From an uncultured Ruminococcus sp. (GTDB lineage: Bacteria; Bacillota; Clostridia; Oscillospirales; Acutalibacteraceae): a DNA stretch of 33,936 bases. Every line of letters starts with the position of its first letter. Position 1 is the first letter of the stretch. The stretch covers positions 1 to 33,936 of the forward strand of contig CAMKNF010000003.1 of assembly GCA_946414115.1 (NCBI GenBank). Direction: 5' to 3'. Positions 14,274 through 23,600 of this stretch are shown one piece after another. Below the pieces are notes generated by a model, which was not told the DNA's origin, searched no databases, and was given only the letters and a program-made list of their open reading frames with translations. Made by a program: the position numbers and the translations under genes.

Positions 14274-16697
14274 ATGACAGGAATTAAAAAGCTATGTGCT
14301 CTTGTTCTTGTTCTTATGTTAGTAGTTTCCGCAGGAATTTTCACAGTAAGCGGTGCCGAAACTTCAGATACAAATGAAGTTGCGGCAGACGCTTCTGAAA
14401 CTAAGGGAATTACAATTCACGTAAGACACAAGGATTTAACACAGCCATATATCTATTTATGGAACTCACTTCCGACAAACAGCGCAATGTCAAAGTCTTA
14501 TCCCGGTGAGAAGATGACAAACGCAAACGGTTGGTTTAATTACTACGTTCCCAATGTTACAAAGGTAAACGCTATTGTAACTGACGCAAAGGGTAACCAG
14601 TACTCAAGTGAAAAGATGCTTACATCAGCTAACGAGTGGTGGTGTGACGAGGGTAAATGGTACAAGTATAACCGTGACAACCCTGACCCCGTAGAAGAGG
14701 TAGATATGCGTGAAGAAAGTATCTACTTTGTTATGACAACTCGTTTCTATGACGGTGATACAGGCAACAACGTTCACTGCTGGGACGACGGTCAGGCAAA
14801 TAACCCCGACAGCGACCCCGCTTGGCGTGGTGACTTCAAAGGTCTTGCTGACAAGCTTGATTACATCAAAGCTCTTGGTTTCTCTGCAATCTGGGTTACA
14901 CCTGTTGTAACAAACGCTTCAGGTTATGACTATCACGGCTATCATGCAATGGACTTCAGCACAGTTGACCGTCGTTATGAAAGTGATGACTTCACCTATG
15001 AAGACCTTATCAGAGCAGTTCATGATAAGGGTATGAAGATTATCCAGGACGTTGTTTGGCAGCATACAGGTAACTTCGGTGAATCCTTCTTCAGTCCTTT
15101 GTTTACAAAGGATTATGACGCAATGTTCAATTCCGATATTACAAAAACAGGTAAGATTGAGAAGGAAATGGTTCCTACAGATTATCTTCTCAGCAGCTTC
15201 GGACTTAATTCTCCGGAAGAATATTGGGCGCAAAAAGGCGCAATCCAGTATGGTCAGAGACTTAATCTTATGAAGAACACAACCTATACAGGTGATAACG
15301 GTAACTCAACCGGTTCACTGCCTTCTTCTAAAGACTATGGGATGGATAAGATTTCAGACAGTGATATTTATAATCCGAACAACTATTATCACACAGGATA
15401 TTTCCAGAGTCTTAACTGGGATGACTGGACCTGTAAATACGCTCAGATTGCCGGTGACTGCGTTGACCTTAATACAGAGAACCCCGCAGTTGCTGAATAT
15501 GTAGTAGATTCTTACTCAAACTACATTGATATGGGTGTTGACGGCTTCCGTGTTGATACAGTACGTCACATTCCCAGAATTTCTCTTAACCTAATGTATA
15601 ACCAGCAGTTCCTCGATAATGCTAAAAATGCAGGAAAGTCAAACTTCCTTATGTTCGGCGAAATCTGCACACGCTATACACAGATTTGGTACAGAGGTCA
15701 TGCAGAAGAGTCTACTCCTTACTATACTTGGAAAGAGTCTAACAGCAAGTGGGCTGACCAGTGGAGCTGGGGCACTTCTGCTGAAGACATTAACAACAAT
15801 ATGAATGTTACATTTGATCATTATCTTGAAGAGGATGATCCCACTGATGAGCCTACATCAGATAATGCATTCCTTAACGGTATTGAGTATCATACTCCTG
15901 ACAGATCTATGGCATCAGGTATGGAAGCTATTGACTTCCAGATGCACAGAATGTTTGGTGATGCAAAAAATGCTTATGGCTTTGCAAAGAGTAACGACCA
16001 GTATTACAATGACGCTACATACAATGTAATGTATGTTGATTCACACGACTATGCTCCCGAGCAGCCACAGGAATCAACACGTTTCTCAGGTGGTACACAG
16101 ACTTGGGCAGAAAACCTTGATCTTATGTTTACATTCCGTGGTATTCCTTGCGTTTACTACGGTTCAGAGGTTGAGTTCCAGAAGGGTGTAGTTATCGACG
16201 TAGGTCCTAACGCTCCTCTTTCTGCAACAGGTCGTGCATATTATGGTGACTACCTTGAAGGTGATGTAACTGCTACAGACTTTAGCGAATACACAGCTTC
16301 CGGTACAGTTGCAGATACTCTTGCAAGTCCTCTTTCAAAGCACCTTTCAAAGGTTAATGCTATCCGTCGTGCAATTCCTGCACTTCAGAAAGGTCAGTAC
16401 ACAGCTTCCAGCAACTATGTATCAGGCGGCAATATGTCTTACATCCGTCGTTACACAAACAAAGATGAGGGTGTTGACAGCCTTGCACTTGTAACAATTT
16501 CAAGCGGTGCAACATTCAAGAATATCCCCAACGGCACATATATTGATGCAGTTACAGGTGATGTTCAGAACGTAACAAACGGTACACTCACAGTTCCTAC
16601 AATTGGTAAGTCTAATATGAGAGTTTACGTATGCTGCGCTTCAGGCTTCACAGGCATCAACGGTGCAATCGGCGGTTCTTCAGACTATCTTAAGTAA
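14274..16697 (+). CDS. Secreted GH13 alpha-amylase with N-terminal starch-binding-like module
   Basis: An 807-residue extracellular glycoside hydrolase hydrolysing alpha-1,4 bonds in starch. Signal peptide 1-28. Residues about 46-132 resemble a CBM26-like module (YIYLWN, SYPGEKM, closing EGKWYKY). The GH13 barrel starts near 150. Conserved regions are DVVWQHTG (259-266, with Gln where Asn is usual), GVDGFRVDTVRH with nucleophile Asp428, FGEIC with acid/base Glu463, and VDSHD with Asp592. Domain C follows to about 790. There is no dockerin, cohesin, LPXTG or C-terminal anchor, so unlike its neighbour it should be released or act free. GGGAGA ribosome site. Confidence 0.95.
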   Translation: MTGIKKLCALVLVLMLVVSAGIFTVSGAETSDTNEVAADASETKGITIHVRHKDLTQPYIYLWNSLPTNSAMSKSYPGEKMTNANGWFNYYVPNVTKVNAIVTDAKGNQYSSEKMLTSANEWWCDEGKWYKYNRDNPDPVEEVDMREESIYFVMTTRFYDGDTGNNVHCWDDGQANNPDSDPAWRGDFKGLADKLDYIKALGFSAIWVTPVVTNASGYDYHGYHAMDFSTVDRRYESDDFTYEDLIRAVHDKGMKIIQDVVWQHTGNFGESFFSPLFTKDYDAMFNSDITKTGKIEKEMVPTDYLLSSFGLNSPEEYWAQKGAIQYGQRLNLMKNTTYTGDNGNSTGSLPSSKDYGMDKISDSDIYNPNNYYHTGYFQSLNWDDWTCKYAQIAGDCVDLNTENPAVAEYVVDSYSNYIDMGVDGFRVDTVRHIPRISLNLMYNQQFLDNAKNAGKSNFLMFGEICTRYTQIWYRGHAEESTPYYTWKESNSKWADQWSWGTSAEDINNNMNVTFDHYLEEDDPTDEPTSDNAFLNGIEYHTPDRSMASGMEAIDFQMHRMFGDAKNAYGFAKSNDQYYNDATYNVMYVDSHDYAPEQPQESTRFSGGTQTWAENLDLMFTFRGIPCVYYGSEVEFQKGVVIDVGPNAPLSATGRAYYGDYLEGDVTATDFSEYTASGTVADTLASPLSKHLSKVNAIRRAIPALQKGQYTASSNYVSGGNMSYIRRYTNKDEGVDSLALVTISSGATFKNIPNGTYIDAVTGDVQNVTNGTLTVPTIGKSNMRVYVCCASGFTGINGAIGGSSDYLK

Positions 16698-16717
16698 TTA
16701 GCTTATCTTGCAAATAG

Positions 16718-16754
16718 CAACGGCACTCCGTTTTGGAGTGCCGTTGTTTCTTTT
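16718..16754 (+). terminator. Intrinsic terminator after the amylase gene
   Basis: Perfect 12-bp stem CAACGGCACTCC/GGAGTGCCGTTG (16718-16729 and 16735-16746) with loop GTTTT, followed by TTTCTTTT. Confidence 0.9.
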
Positions 16755-16793
16755 ACGCATAATAGTAATGATGATTTTGTGTGTTTTCTTTAA

Positions 16794-17336
16794 TTATTCT
16801 TCCATCTGTTTTCCTAAAAAAGCAGCTGCCGACTGTGCAAGCTTTATTTCCGCACCAGATGGAACCTTGATACTTTCACTTGAAAGCATCACAACTGCCC
16901 CTGTTACATCTCCGGAAGAAATTATAGGATAAATAACTGATGCAGAATGTTCAATGCCTTCAATGGGCTGAATGTCACCTGCGTTTTGCTGATTTGCAGC
17001 ATAGCTTTTTCTGCTTTCCATATAATTTTCAAGAACAGCACTTACTCTACGTTCAAGAAATTCACGTTTTGAAACTCCGGCAGCTGCAATAACGTGATCC
17101 TTGTCACAAATGAGTGTCGGCAGTGAGCTTATCCGAGAAATTACATCTGCATATTGCCCTGCAAACTCCGAAAGCTCACCAACCGGTGAGTATTTTTTAA
17201 AAATTACCTCTCCGTCCGTTGCAGTGTATATTTCCAACGGGTCGCCCTCACGAATACGCAGAGTTCTGCGGATTTCTTTAGGAATAACTACTCTGCCTAA
17301 ATCATCAATTCTTCTTACAATGCCTGTAGCCTTCAT
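16794..17336 (-). CDS. spoVT: Stage V sporulation regulator SpoVT (AbrB family)
   Basis: A 180-residue regulator: an N-terminal AbrB swapped-hairpin DNA-binding domain (MKATGIVRRIDDLGRVVIPK to LEIYT, residues 1-50) and a C-terminal GAF-like domain (about 55-178). Length and both domains match SpoVT, which modulates SigG-dependent genes in the forespore. AAAGGGAG lies 9 bases before the ATG. Its presence supports a spore-forming or formerly spore-forming Firmicute. It converges on the amylase operon. I could not identify a confident forespore-type promoter. Confidence 0.92.
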   Translation of the reverse strand: MKATGIVRRIDDLGRVVIPKEIRRTLRIREGDPLEIYTATDGEVIFKKYSPVGELSEFAGQYADVISRISSLPTLICDKDHVIAAAGVSKREFLERRVSAVLENYMESRKSYAANQQNAGDIQPIEGIEHSASVIYPIISSGDVTGAVVMLSSESIKVPSGAEIKLAQSAAAFLGKQMEE

Positions 17337-17586
17337 ATCATAAATCTCCCTTTATCTAAAAATTAAATTTAAACCGATTTCTTATTTTGTCCGAAAAAGA
17401 ATTTGCGGCGCTGCATAAGTTGCTCTAATATTGTTTGTTTTCGCAAAATTTTTATACTGAAAATAATAGCGGAATTTCAATTTTAAGACAAGGTATTTTA
17501 TGGAATTTTAATTGTTTATAAAATGGATAGTATTATTTATTATATAGAGAAAATTATTTCATCAAAATGTATTTTTAGTGCCAAAT

Positions 17587-18240
17587 TTATAAGGCAAATA
17601 TCTCTGCATTTGTGACAGGAAATAGTCCACGATTGTATATCCTCATCGTCTCAAAGGCATAATCCCAGCACGCTTGTTGGTTAAGCTCTTCACTTTCCAG
17701 AGCATTGACGGGACAAATATTAACGCATAAATTACAATTATTGCAAATGTTATTTTGCATTTTATCGGGTTCAAGTTCTTTATCGCAAAGTACGGAGCCG
17801 AGCCAAATCATATTTCCGAATTCAGGTGTTATTAAGAGAGAGTTTCTGCCAATTGTCCCTAAGCCTGCTGCTTGTGCGGCATGCTTTTGAGAGATAATTG
17901 ACCTCCAACGGTCGGTTTGTTTATCCCATATACTTTCATTTGTCGGAATAGGAATACATCTAATTTTATGTTTTTCCATTTCAATACAAAAATCTAACGC
18001 TATGGTATCCATTTTCGGTGTTATAGAGTTTCTTACTCTGGTATAGGGAATATATGATTTACACATAAGTGTTCTTATTGGAAATCTGCAACCAAAAGAA
18101 ATTACAGATTTACAATCAGGGAACACATCGAGTGGATGAAAGCCTTTAGGAGCATCAGAAAATCTATCAATACTTGCTATTCCGCACAAGTCAGCTCCAA
18201 GATGATAAAATAATTTTTTGATATCATTACTGTTAATCAT
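17587..18240 (-). CDS. QueG-like iron-sulfur reductase
   Basis: A 217-residue protein resembling epoxyqueuosine reductase: N-terminal LFYHLGADLCGIASIDRF, a central HAAQAAGLGTIGRNSLLITPEFG block typical of QueG, and one 4Fe-4S motif CNNCNLCVNICPVNAL near the C-terminus. QueG is longer (over 300 residues), so this is a short member, and the second cluster motif is incomplete. QueG performs the last step of queuosine synthesis with cobalamin; here the substrate is uncertain because short paralogues are common in Clostridia. The upstream in-frame ATG (18279) lacks a ribosome site, whereas GGAGA precedes ATG 18240. Confidence 0.8.
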   Translation of the reverse strand: MINSNDIKKLFYHLGADLCGIASIDRFSDAPKGFHPLDVFPDCKSVISFGCRFPIRTLMCKSYIPYTRVRNSITPKMDTIALDFCIEMEKHKIRCIPIPTNESIWDKQTDRWRSIISQKHAAQAAGLGTIGRNSLLITPEFGNMIWLGSVLCDKELEPDKMQNNICNNCNLCVNICPVNALESEELNQQACWDYAFETMRIYNRGLFPVTNAEIFAL

Positions 18241-18484
18241 AATTCTGTCTCCATATATAAATTGAAAACATTGTATCACATAACTTTTAAAATAGCAATG
18301 AGTTTTGTATTTTGTAATTCGAAAATATTTTTTAATGTTATATTTGCTTTTTCGTGCAAAAGCCAGAACCTTTAACTTGCATTTTCGTGAAACTATTAAG
18401 TAAAACTAACTTTATTTGTTCAAATAGTTGTTTTCATCTTTTAATATAATGGCTTGCTATCTTTATTTCATACGGAATAAAGTT

Positions 18485-18540
18485 GAATATTCACCGAATA
18501 TTCGCTATTGCATTGACAAAAGTGAATATTCGGCTATAAT
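18485..18540 (+). promoter_or_regulatory. Consensus promoter with three GAATATTC palindromes
   Basis: Exact TTGACA (18513-18518), 16-bp spacer, exact TATAAT (18535-18540). GAATATTC occurs at 18485, 18496 and 18524; the last lies inside the spacer. This looks like a strong promoter under tight repression by a dimeric regulator, now driving only a gene remnant. Confidence 0.75.
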
Positions 18541-18570
18541 ATGATATAATATATTTGACAGGTGATTTAT

Positions 18571-18674
18571 ATGACTTATGAAAATGAATATATGAAATTG
18601 CAAAATCACTTAGTGATATGGGTTTGCTCCGTGTTTGCGGCAGAGGAGCAAATAAAAAGTACTTGTTGCCTTAA
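18571..18674 (+). pseudogene. Internally deleted AlbA-type ATP-binding gene
   Basis: After a CAGGTGA ribosome site the start MTYENEYMK resembles the first residues of AlbA_2-domain (Schlafen-like, COG2865-type) proteins. About 25 bases on, another frame reads EIAKSLSDMGLLRVCGRGANKKYLLP and stops, which looks like the winged-helix C-terminus of the same kind of protein. The middle is missing and the frames do not match. I infer one large internal deletion that kept promoter, start and end. The family assignment rests on short stretches. Confidence 0.5.
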
Positions 18675-18710
18675 TAAAAATTAAAAGCGTTTAAAACAAA
18701 CCTTACATTT

Positions 18711-18938
18711 TCAATTATCTCTTGTTGCAAAAACCTTGTAATTGTGTTTCATTATCAGATACATACCGTCCTCTAAACTTTGTGTACCGGATTCAAAAAC
18801 AACGGGCTGATATTTCTTTGATTTCCATTCTTTGAATTGCGGTTGCAGAGAAGCAAGAAAATTTTCGTCCTCACATTCTTCTTTACTCAACCAGAATATC
18901 ACGGTTTTATACGGCTCTTCATGAACTTCCCTTTTCAA
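18711..18938 (-). CDS. Conserved-looking hypothetical protein, 75 aa
   Basis: Starts with TTG behind GAGGTG (18944-18949). Reads KREVHEEPYKTVIFWLSKEE, then a charged middle and MYLIMKHNYKVFATRDN. No signal peptide, membrane segment or known motif. Alternating hydrophobic and charged residues suggest a small alpha-beta fold. Small proteins of this sort often accompany mobile elements in Clostridia, but I do not recognise the family and assign no function. Confidence 0.6.
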   Translation of the reverse strand: MKREVHEEPYKTVIFWLSKEECEDENFLASLQPQFKEWKSKKYQPVVFESGTQSLEDGMYLIMKHNYKVFATRDN

Positions 18939-18973
18939 AATATCACCTCATTTTCATATAGTTTTAGCAGTTA

Positions 18974-18996
18974 AAAGCAAAATAAACTTTTGCTTT
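18974..18996. terminator. AT-rich hairpin, possible terminator
   Basis: AAAGCAAAA (18974-18982) / TTTTGCTTT (18988-18996) with loop TAAAC, flanked by T-rich sequence. It lies between the small RNA and the 75-aa gene. Confidence 0.35.
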
Positions 18997-19103
18997 GTGC
19001 TTTTTGAAATATTCAGCAAGTGTTAAGTATATTCAGCTTGAAATCCGGTTAATAAGCGATTATAGAACATCTAAAATACAATTTTCTAAAAAATATAGAT
19101 AAC

Positions 19104-19156
19104 AAAAAAAGGCAGCAGACATACCACTACCTTAATAGTGAAATTAGTCTGCTGCC
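19104..19156 (-). terminator. Intrinsic terminator of the small RNA
   Basis: GGCAGCAGAC/GTCTGCTGCC (19147-19156 and 19111-19120) with an inner CACTA/TAGTG stem, followed on the minus strand by TTTTTTT. Confidence 0.85.
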
Positions 19157-19301
19157 CTTGAAAATTCAATGGGTTGAGCTTTCTTGCCGCTTATAATAAG
19201 ACGGCTTATTTGACTGAATATAAATTCAATCAAACATCTACAGTTACGGTCTGCAATTGACCGTGTGTACTTAAATGTTTAAAAAACAAACATTTAAGTA
19301 C
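19104..19301 (-). ncRNA. Candidate 198-nt structured small RNA
   Basis: On the minus strand a perfect TTGACA-17-TATAAT promoter predicts transcription start at 19301, the first base of a 14-bp hairpin (arms 19288-19301 and 19267-19280, loop of 7). Four more hairpins follow: ACGGTC/GACCGT (19246-19264), an 11-bp stem with loop of 4 (19209-19234), GCCG-CTTAT/ATAAG-CGGC (19186-19205), and CCC-TTGA/TCAA-GGG (19155-19173). A 10-bp terminator stem GGCAGCAGAC/GTCTGCTGCC and seven T close it. Nearly all bases are in stems, there is no open frame with a ribosome site, and the ends do not pair as in 6S RNA. I recognise no known RNA family. It lies just downstream of a decayed hicB on the same strand. 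Confidence 0.7.
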
Positions 19302-19307
19302 AATTTG

Positions 19308-19336
19308 ATTATAATGAATCTTCCATTGCTTGTCAA
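19308..19336 (-). promoter_or_regulatory. Perfect consensus promoter of the small RNA
   Basis: Minus strand TTGACA (19331-19336), 17-bp spacer, TATAAT (19308-19313). No deviation from the sigma-A consensus in either box. Confidence 0.85.
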
Positions 19337-19392
19337 TAATTTTCTTGCATTTTTTTAATTTTCTATATAAAAAGCAAGGGGATAGATGTTCA

Positions 19393-19600
19393 TCATTTTG
19401 CAACATCATTATCGTGTGAAGCTGCTTCAATCCAAGCTTTTTTTTGCATCTAATGCATTAGCTAATGCAGATTCTATAGTTTCTCCGCAGGTAATACATC
19501 CGGGTAAGTCGGGAAAATTAACCACAAAACCACCTTCATTTTTGTCTTCTATGACTTCCATACGATATGACATATCCATATAATCATTAAATGTATTCAT
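19393..19600 (-). pseudogene. HicB-type antitoxin, frameshifted
   Basis: From ATG 19600 the frame reads MNTFNDYMDMSYRMEVIED, EGGFVVNFPDLPGCITCGET and ALANALDAKK; this is the HicB partial RNase H-like fold with its GGFVv-PdLPGC signature. At a run of eight A (19438-19445) the frame is lost and stops at 19427. Removing one A restores AWIEAASHDNDVAK, the expected HicB continuation, which ends at a TGA (19393). No hicA is present on either side. A slippage-type frameshift or a sequencing error in the homopolymer are both possible. Confidence 0.8.
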
Positions 19601-20006
19601 AGTTTTTTGCCTCGCTTTTGCAATTTTCCGTATCGTTTTGACATTCCTAATACTTCCTGAAATTATATTAATATTATATTATGTTTTTTTATTTCATTCA
19701 ATGACCTTGTCAGTAGAACTTTTATTATAAGCTAAAAATAAAAATGCGTATTAGAAATTACTCTTTTTTTGCCTATACGTTTTTTAAATAGAGGGTGTGT
19801 GTATCCACATGTATTTCTGTGTGAACGATGTATTATAATTCTGTCCTTGCTATTTTGTAAAATATCTGCTGTTATATTTATTATCTTAAACAATTGGCTT
19901 ATTAAAGCCATTTTTTAATATAAAAGTCAAAAAGTCTTGACCGCCACTTGGCGTTTTCAAATCAGAACTCTGAGAGTTGTAAACTGATTTTATAAGTATC
20001 AAAAAT

Positions 20007-20210
20007 ATAGTCACAAAAGTCCTCGAAGATTGTCACAAAAGTCTACAAAAAAGTCTACAAATATTGTCACAAAATTGAAATTTTGAAAAGTTGATTTGTG
20101 ACAATATCTTTGTAAACTTTACGCCTTGGATAAGCCATTTTGTAAACTTTATGTAGACTTTTCATAACGTACTCTATAGAACATAGTTCGGAAAAGTTTA
20201 CATAACACTA
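20007..20210. repeat. Iteron-like patch of short direct and inverted repeats
   Basis: The stretch from 19601 to 20283 has no gene. Within it GTCACAAAAGTC occurs at about 20010 and 20032, AAAGTCTACAAA twice in exact tandem (20038-20049, 20050-20061), ATATTGTCACAAA at 20061-20073 with its perfect inverse at 20095-20107, TTTGTAAACTTTA at 20109 and again at 20139, and the inverse AAAGTTTACA at 20193. This density resembles plasmid or phage origins and multi-site operators. No replication gene is adjacent. Confidence 0.65.
20061..20107. repeat. 13-bp perfect inverted repeat
   Basis: ATATTGTCACAAA (20061-20073) and TTTGTGACAATAT (20095-20107), extended outward by TACAAA/TTTGTA with a 2-base offset. 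Central 21-base spacer is AT-rich. Confidence 0.8.
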
Positions 20211-20295
20211 GGTACAAAAAAGTAAAAAATCTCTAATAAAATGAGGATTTATTATAGGTAAAATGAAATTGCCATTTTAAAAGTTGAATTATTAT

Positions 20296-20353
20296 TTGAC
20301 AAAATTTTCTTGCAAATTTATATTGATATTCAATGAAATAGTATATACTATTT
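20296..20353 (+). promoter_or_regulatory. Promoter with 18-bp perfect palindrome downstream
   Basis: TTGACA (20296-20301), 17-bp spacer, TATATT (20319-20324). The perfect palindrome AAATAGTATATACTATTT (20336-20353) begins about 5 bp after the predicted start of transcription, the right place for a repressor that blocks elongation. Confidence 0.65.
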
Positions 20354-20418
20354 TCAACGAGGTGTGCTTATTGAAAGAACTGATAACTAATAAAACATAT
20401 AATAACGAGGAGGAAATA

Positions 20419-20664
20419 ATGGATCAACGGGAAAAATTCAATTTGCTTATGAACGAAATTTACAGCGACAAAACTATGTTTACGCTGTACTTTTCGAGCC
20501 TGATAAGCAGTGATAATATATCTTCTGCCGATGAATGCAGGGAGAAACTTAATCAACTTGATATGCTTGGAGCTTTTCTCATAGAAAAGTCGGATAATGA
20601 ATATCTGAACAGGATAAATGATGCAAAACGCATTGTTGAAGAAGATTTAAAGGCTTTTGGATAA
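20419..20664 (+). CDS. Small helical hypothetical protein, 81 aa
   Basis: ATG 20419 follows a perfect AGGAGG. The frame is open upstream to a TTG near 20371 with its own GAGGTG, so an N-terminally longer form is possible. The protein (MDQREKFNLLMNEIYSDK..., ending RIVEEDLKAFG) is acidic and predicted all-helical, with no known motif. It is under a palindrome-bearing promoter and ends 9 bp from the end of the converging Res gene. I cannot name a function; a small regulator or antitoxin-like role would be guesswork. Confidence 0.65.
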   Translation: MDQREKFNLLMNEIYSDKTMFTLYFSSLISSDNISSADECREKLNQLDMLGAFLIEKSDNEYLNRINDAKRIVEEDLKAFG

Positions 20665-20673
20665 TTTCCCGAT

Positions 20674-23600
20674 TTACAAAGAATTCATAATATTCAGCAA
20701 GCTTTGATAGCTGTCAACATCGTGGTACTTGAGATTGCTTGTTGACATTTCATTAAACAGCTTCTTTGCACAGTTGATTTTCGCTTGCTCAATCGGTCTG
20801 AGTTCAAGGCTTTCCATTGTACCTTTTGTTTCGGCTACAAAGAAAATGTGCTTTACCATTCCTTCATAAAATGCAATTGCCCAGTCGGGAGAATAATTGC
20901 CCACAGGAGTGGGGATATGGAATGTTCTCGGTAGCTTTGCGTAAACGCACACTTCTTCGGCGCCGTCCAGATCCTCGGCAAATTTTCTCTCAACGCTCAT
21001 ATCAGCTGTACCGTCCGTAAACACATAATCCTGAATAGCTTTTTTGGCAAGGAAAGCCTTGTCAATACCTTTTGTGTTCTTCTCGGCTGTGAAGATTGAG
21101 CTGTCGTATTCTCCCTCGATTGTATCGTAGGAAATATGCTCTACAATCATTGTCGCTTTCTGCTCGTTAATAAGCCTTATAACCTTTGAAATAAATTCCT
21201 CGGGATTGTTTCTGAACATATACAGCTTATTTTCGCCGATGCCCTGCAAAATTGCCGACACAGTCCGTCTTGTCAGCACAGTACCCTCTGCAATTTTGCC
21301 GATAAGGTCATATTTTATCTGACTTGTTTCGGCGTATTTAAGCGTTTTTGTCTTTGTCTTTTCGCCCGTGAAGGACGCTCCACGCTCGATTTCATACTCG
21401 TTGATTTCCGACTTCTGATGACCTGTGGTTGCAGTATATTGCAGCTCGGTAACAAACAGCTTTTCGTTTATACGGTTAATCGAGTTTTTGATAAGCTCGT
21501 TGCTGTCAAAGCTGACTGTATAGGCGTACTTATGGTTAATCTTATTCCAGAGTGCCTGAAATTCTTTCTTTGCGAAGTTTTCGTTTAGGGGATTTTCAGG
21601 TACTTTTGTTTCGTGCCCATTTGTAAACATATCATTAAGAACACTTTCGTCATAAACGGACTGAATAAGCATATGGATACCGTCTGACATAGGTTTAAGC
21701 TCTTCGGGAAGCTGTGCAAGCGTATTCATTGCAACATCATTTCGGTACTTATTAGTAACTTTGCGCTTCATATCAACATAGCCGTTTTGAATAAGATAGA
21801 ACTCAATCGCATTGGCTGTGTTGTCGTCAATAAGCGTAGGTACATCGTCCACTTTAACATACTTACCCTTAAAATATTCGCTTGTGGCAACTGTAGGTCT
21901 GTCGTAGAGAACGGTTTTAATATCCGACTGCAAATCGGACACAAAGGTCTTGTAGCTTTCGCTTGCGATAACGGTGAGGACGTTTATATCGTGAACAGAC
22001 TCGCCGCAGCTCTGCACGTCCATTCTGTTGCCGTTCTGATTTACGCATAGTCTTAAACCTCTGCCGACTTCCTGACGTTTTGCGGTGTTGCTTTCGGAAT
22101 GCTTGAGCGTGCAAATCTGAAACACGTTCGGGTTATCCCAACCCTCACGCAATGCGGAGTGGGAGAAGATAAACCTTGTCGGCTCGTCAAAGCTTAATAA
22201 GCGTTCCTTGTTTTTCAGAATAAGGTCATAAGCAGAAATATCGTCAGAAAACTCACTTCCACGCTTGAGCTTACTGTCAACAGCATGTCCTTTCTTATCA
22301 ATGCTGAAATATCCCTTATGCACTGCTCTCTCATCACTGCAAGAGGATTTCAGATAACGCTGATAAGGCGTGTCAAACAGATTGATATACTCATTCAGTA
22401 CGCTTAAATACTCCTGCTCAAACATAACGCCGTATTCTCCGAGCATCTCCTCGCCGTTTTCATCATACACACGGTACTTTGCGACCTCGTCAATAAAGAA
22501 CAAGGAAAGGCACTTGATACCCATATTAAATAGCCTTTCTTCCTTTTCAAAGTGCGAGAGGATAGTTTCTCTTATCTGAATACGGCGCATATCCTTTTCG
22601 GAAACATCGCCTGTAACGTCGCCTGCTCCGATGATTTCGCCGTTGGTAAAGGTGACTGTTCCGCAAAGCGGGTCAATCTCGGAAACGGTATAGCCTTTGT
22701 ACTGCTCCATTTCGTTTGACCTGTAGAACAGATTATCGTCAACACCGACAGTATGGGTTTCACGCTTTATTCCGCCTTTGTGCTTTACCTCAAATTCAAT
22801 TCTCGCAGCAGGCGGTTTTTTGGGCGACAGCACAATCTGCTCTAGATAAATATAGCTGTTTGTTCCTTTTAAATTCTTAACCTCAAAGCCCTTGACCTCA
22901 ATCTTCTTAACGAGCTTTTTGTTGAATGCGTCAAGAGCGTCCAGCACATAAACAAGGTTGTGCTGTTTTATATGGGTAGCCGAATAATTCAGGCAGAACA
23001 AAGGCTTAAATTTAGTGAGTGCCTTTTGCGTAACGTCACCGCCCATTTTCTGCGGCTCGTCAAGAATAAGAATAGGACGGTTAGCCGCAATAACGTCAAT
23101 CGGACGGCGAGAGCCGAACTCGTCACGCTCCGAATAAATTATTCTCGACTCCTTACTTCTGCCGTTTTCCTTTAATGACGCCGCAAAAGCCTGCGTGTTG
23201 ATAATCATAACATTAATGCCCGAGTTTGCCGAAAAATGGTCGAGCTTTGTAAGGTTGGAGCTGTCGTAAACGAAGAAACGAGCTTTTTTGCCGTAATGCT
23301 CCATAAAGTGGTCTTCAGTCATTTCAAAGGATTTTTTCACGCCCTCACGGATTGCGATACTCGGCACAACAACAATGAATTTACTCCAGCCGTAACGCTT
23401 GTTCAGCTCAAACATTGTCTTTATGTAAACATAGGTTTTGCCCGTACCTGTTTCCATTTCAATGTCAAGACTGCACCTGCCCAAATCATTCACAAGAGAA
23501 GGCGACTGCTTAATGTTATTTTCAGACTGAATTTTCTTTATATTGCTAAACAGCTGTTCATCGGAAAGCTCAATCACTTCATTTTTAAAGCCGCCGTTGT

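Noticed and set aside
19104..19301. 6S RNA, SRP RNA or tmRNA
   Set aside because: The 5' and 3' ends do not pair with each other, no SRP GGAA loop, no tRNA-like end and no tag ORF.
19230..19430. Minus-strand ORF of 66 codons across the small RNA promoter
   Set aside because: It runs through the hicB frameshift tail, the consensus promoter and the first hairpins; no ribosome site.
20007..20210. CRISPR array
   Set aside because: Repeats are only 10-13 bp, irregularly spaced and in both orientations; no cas genes.
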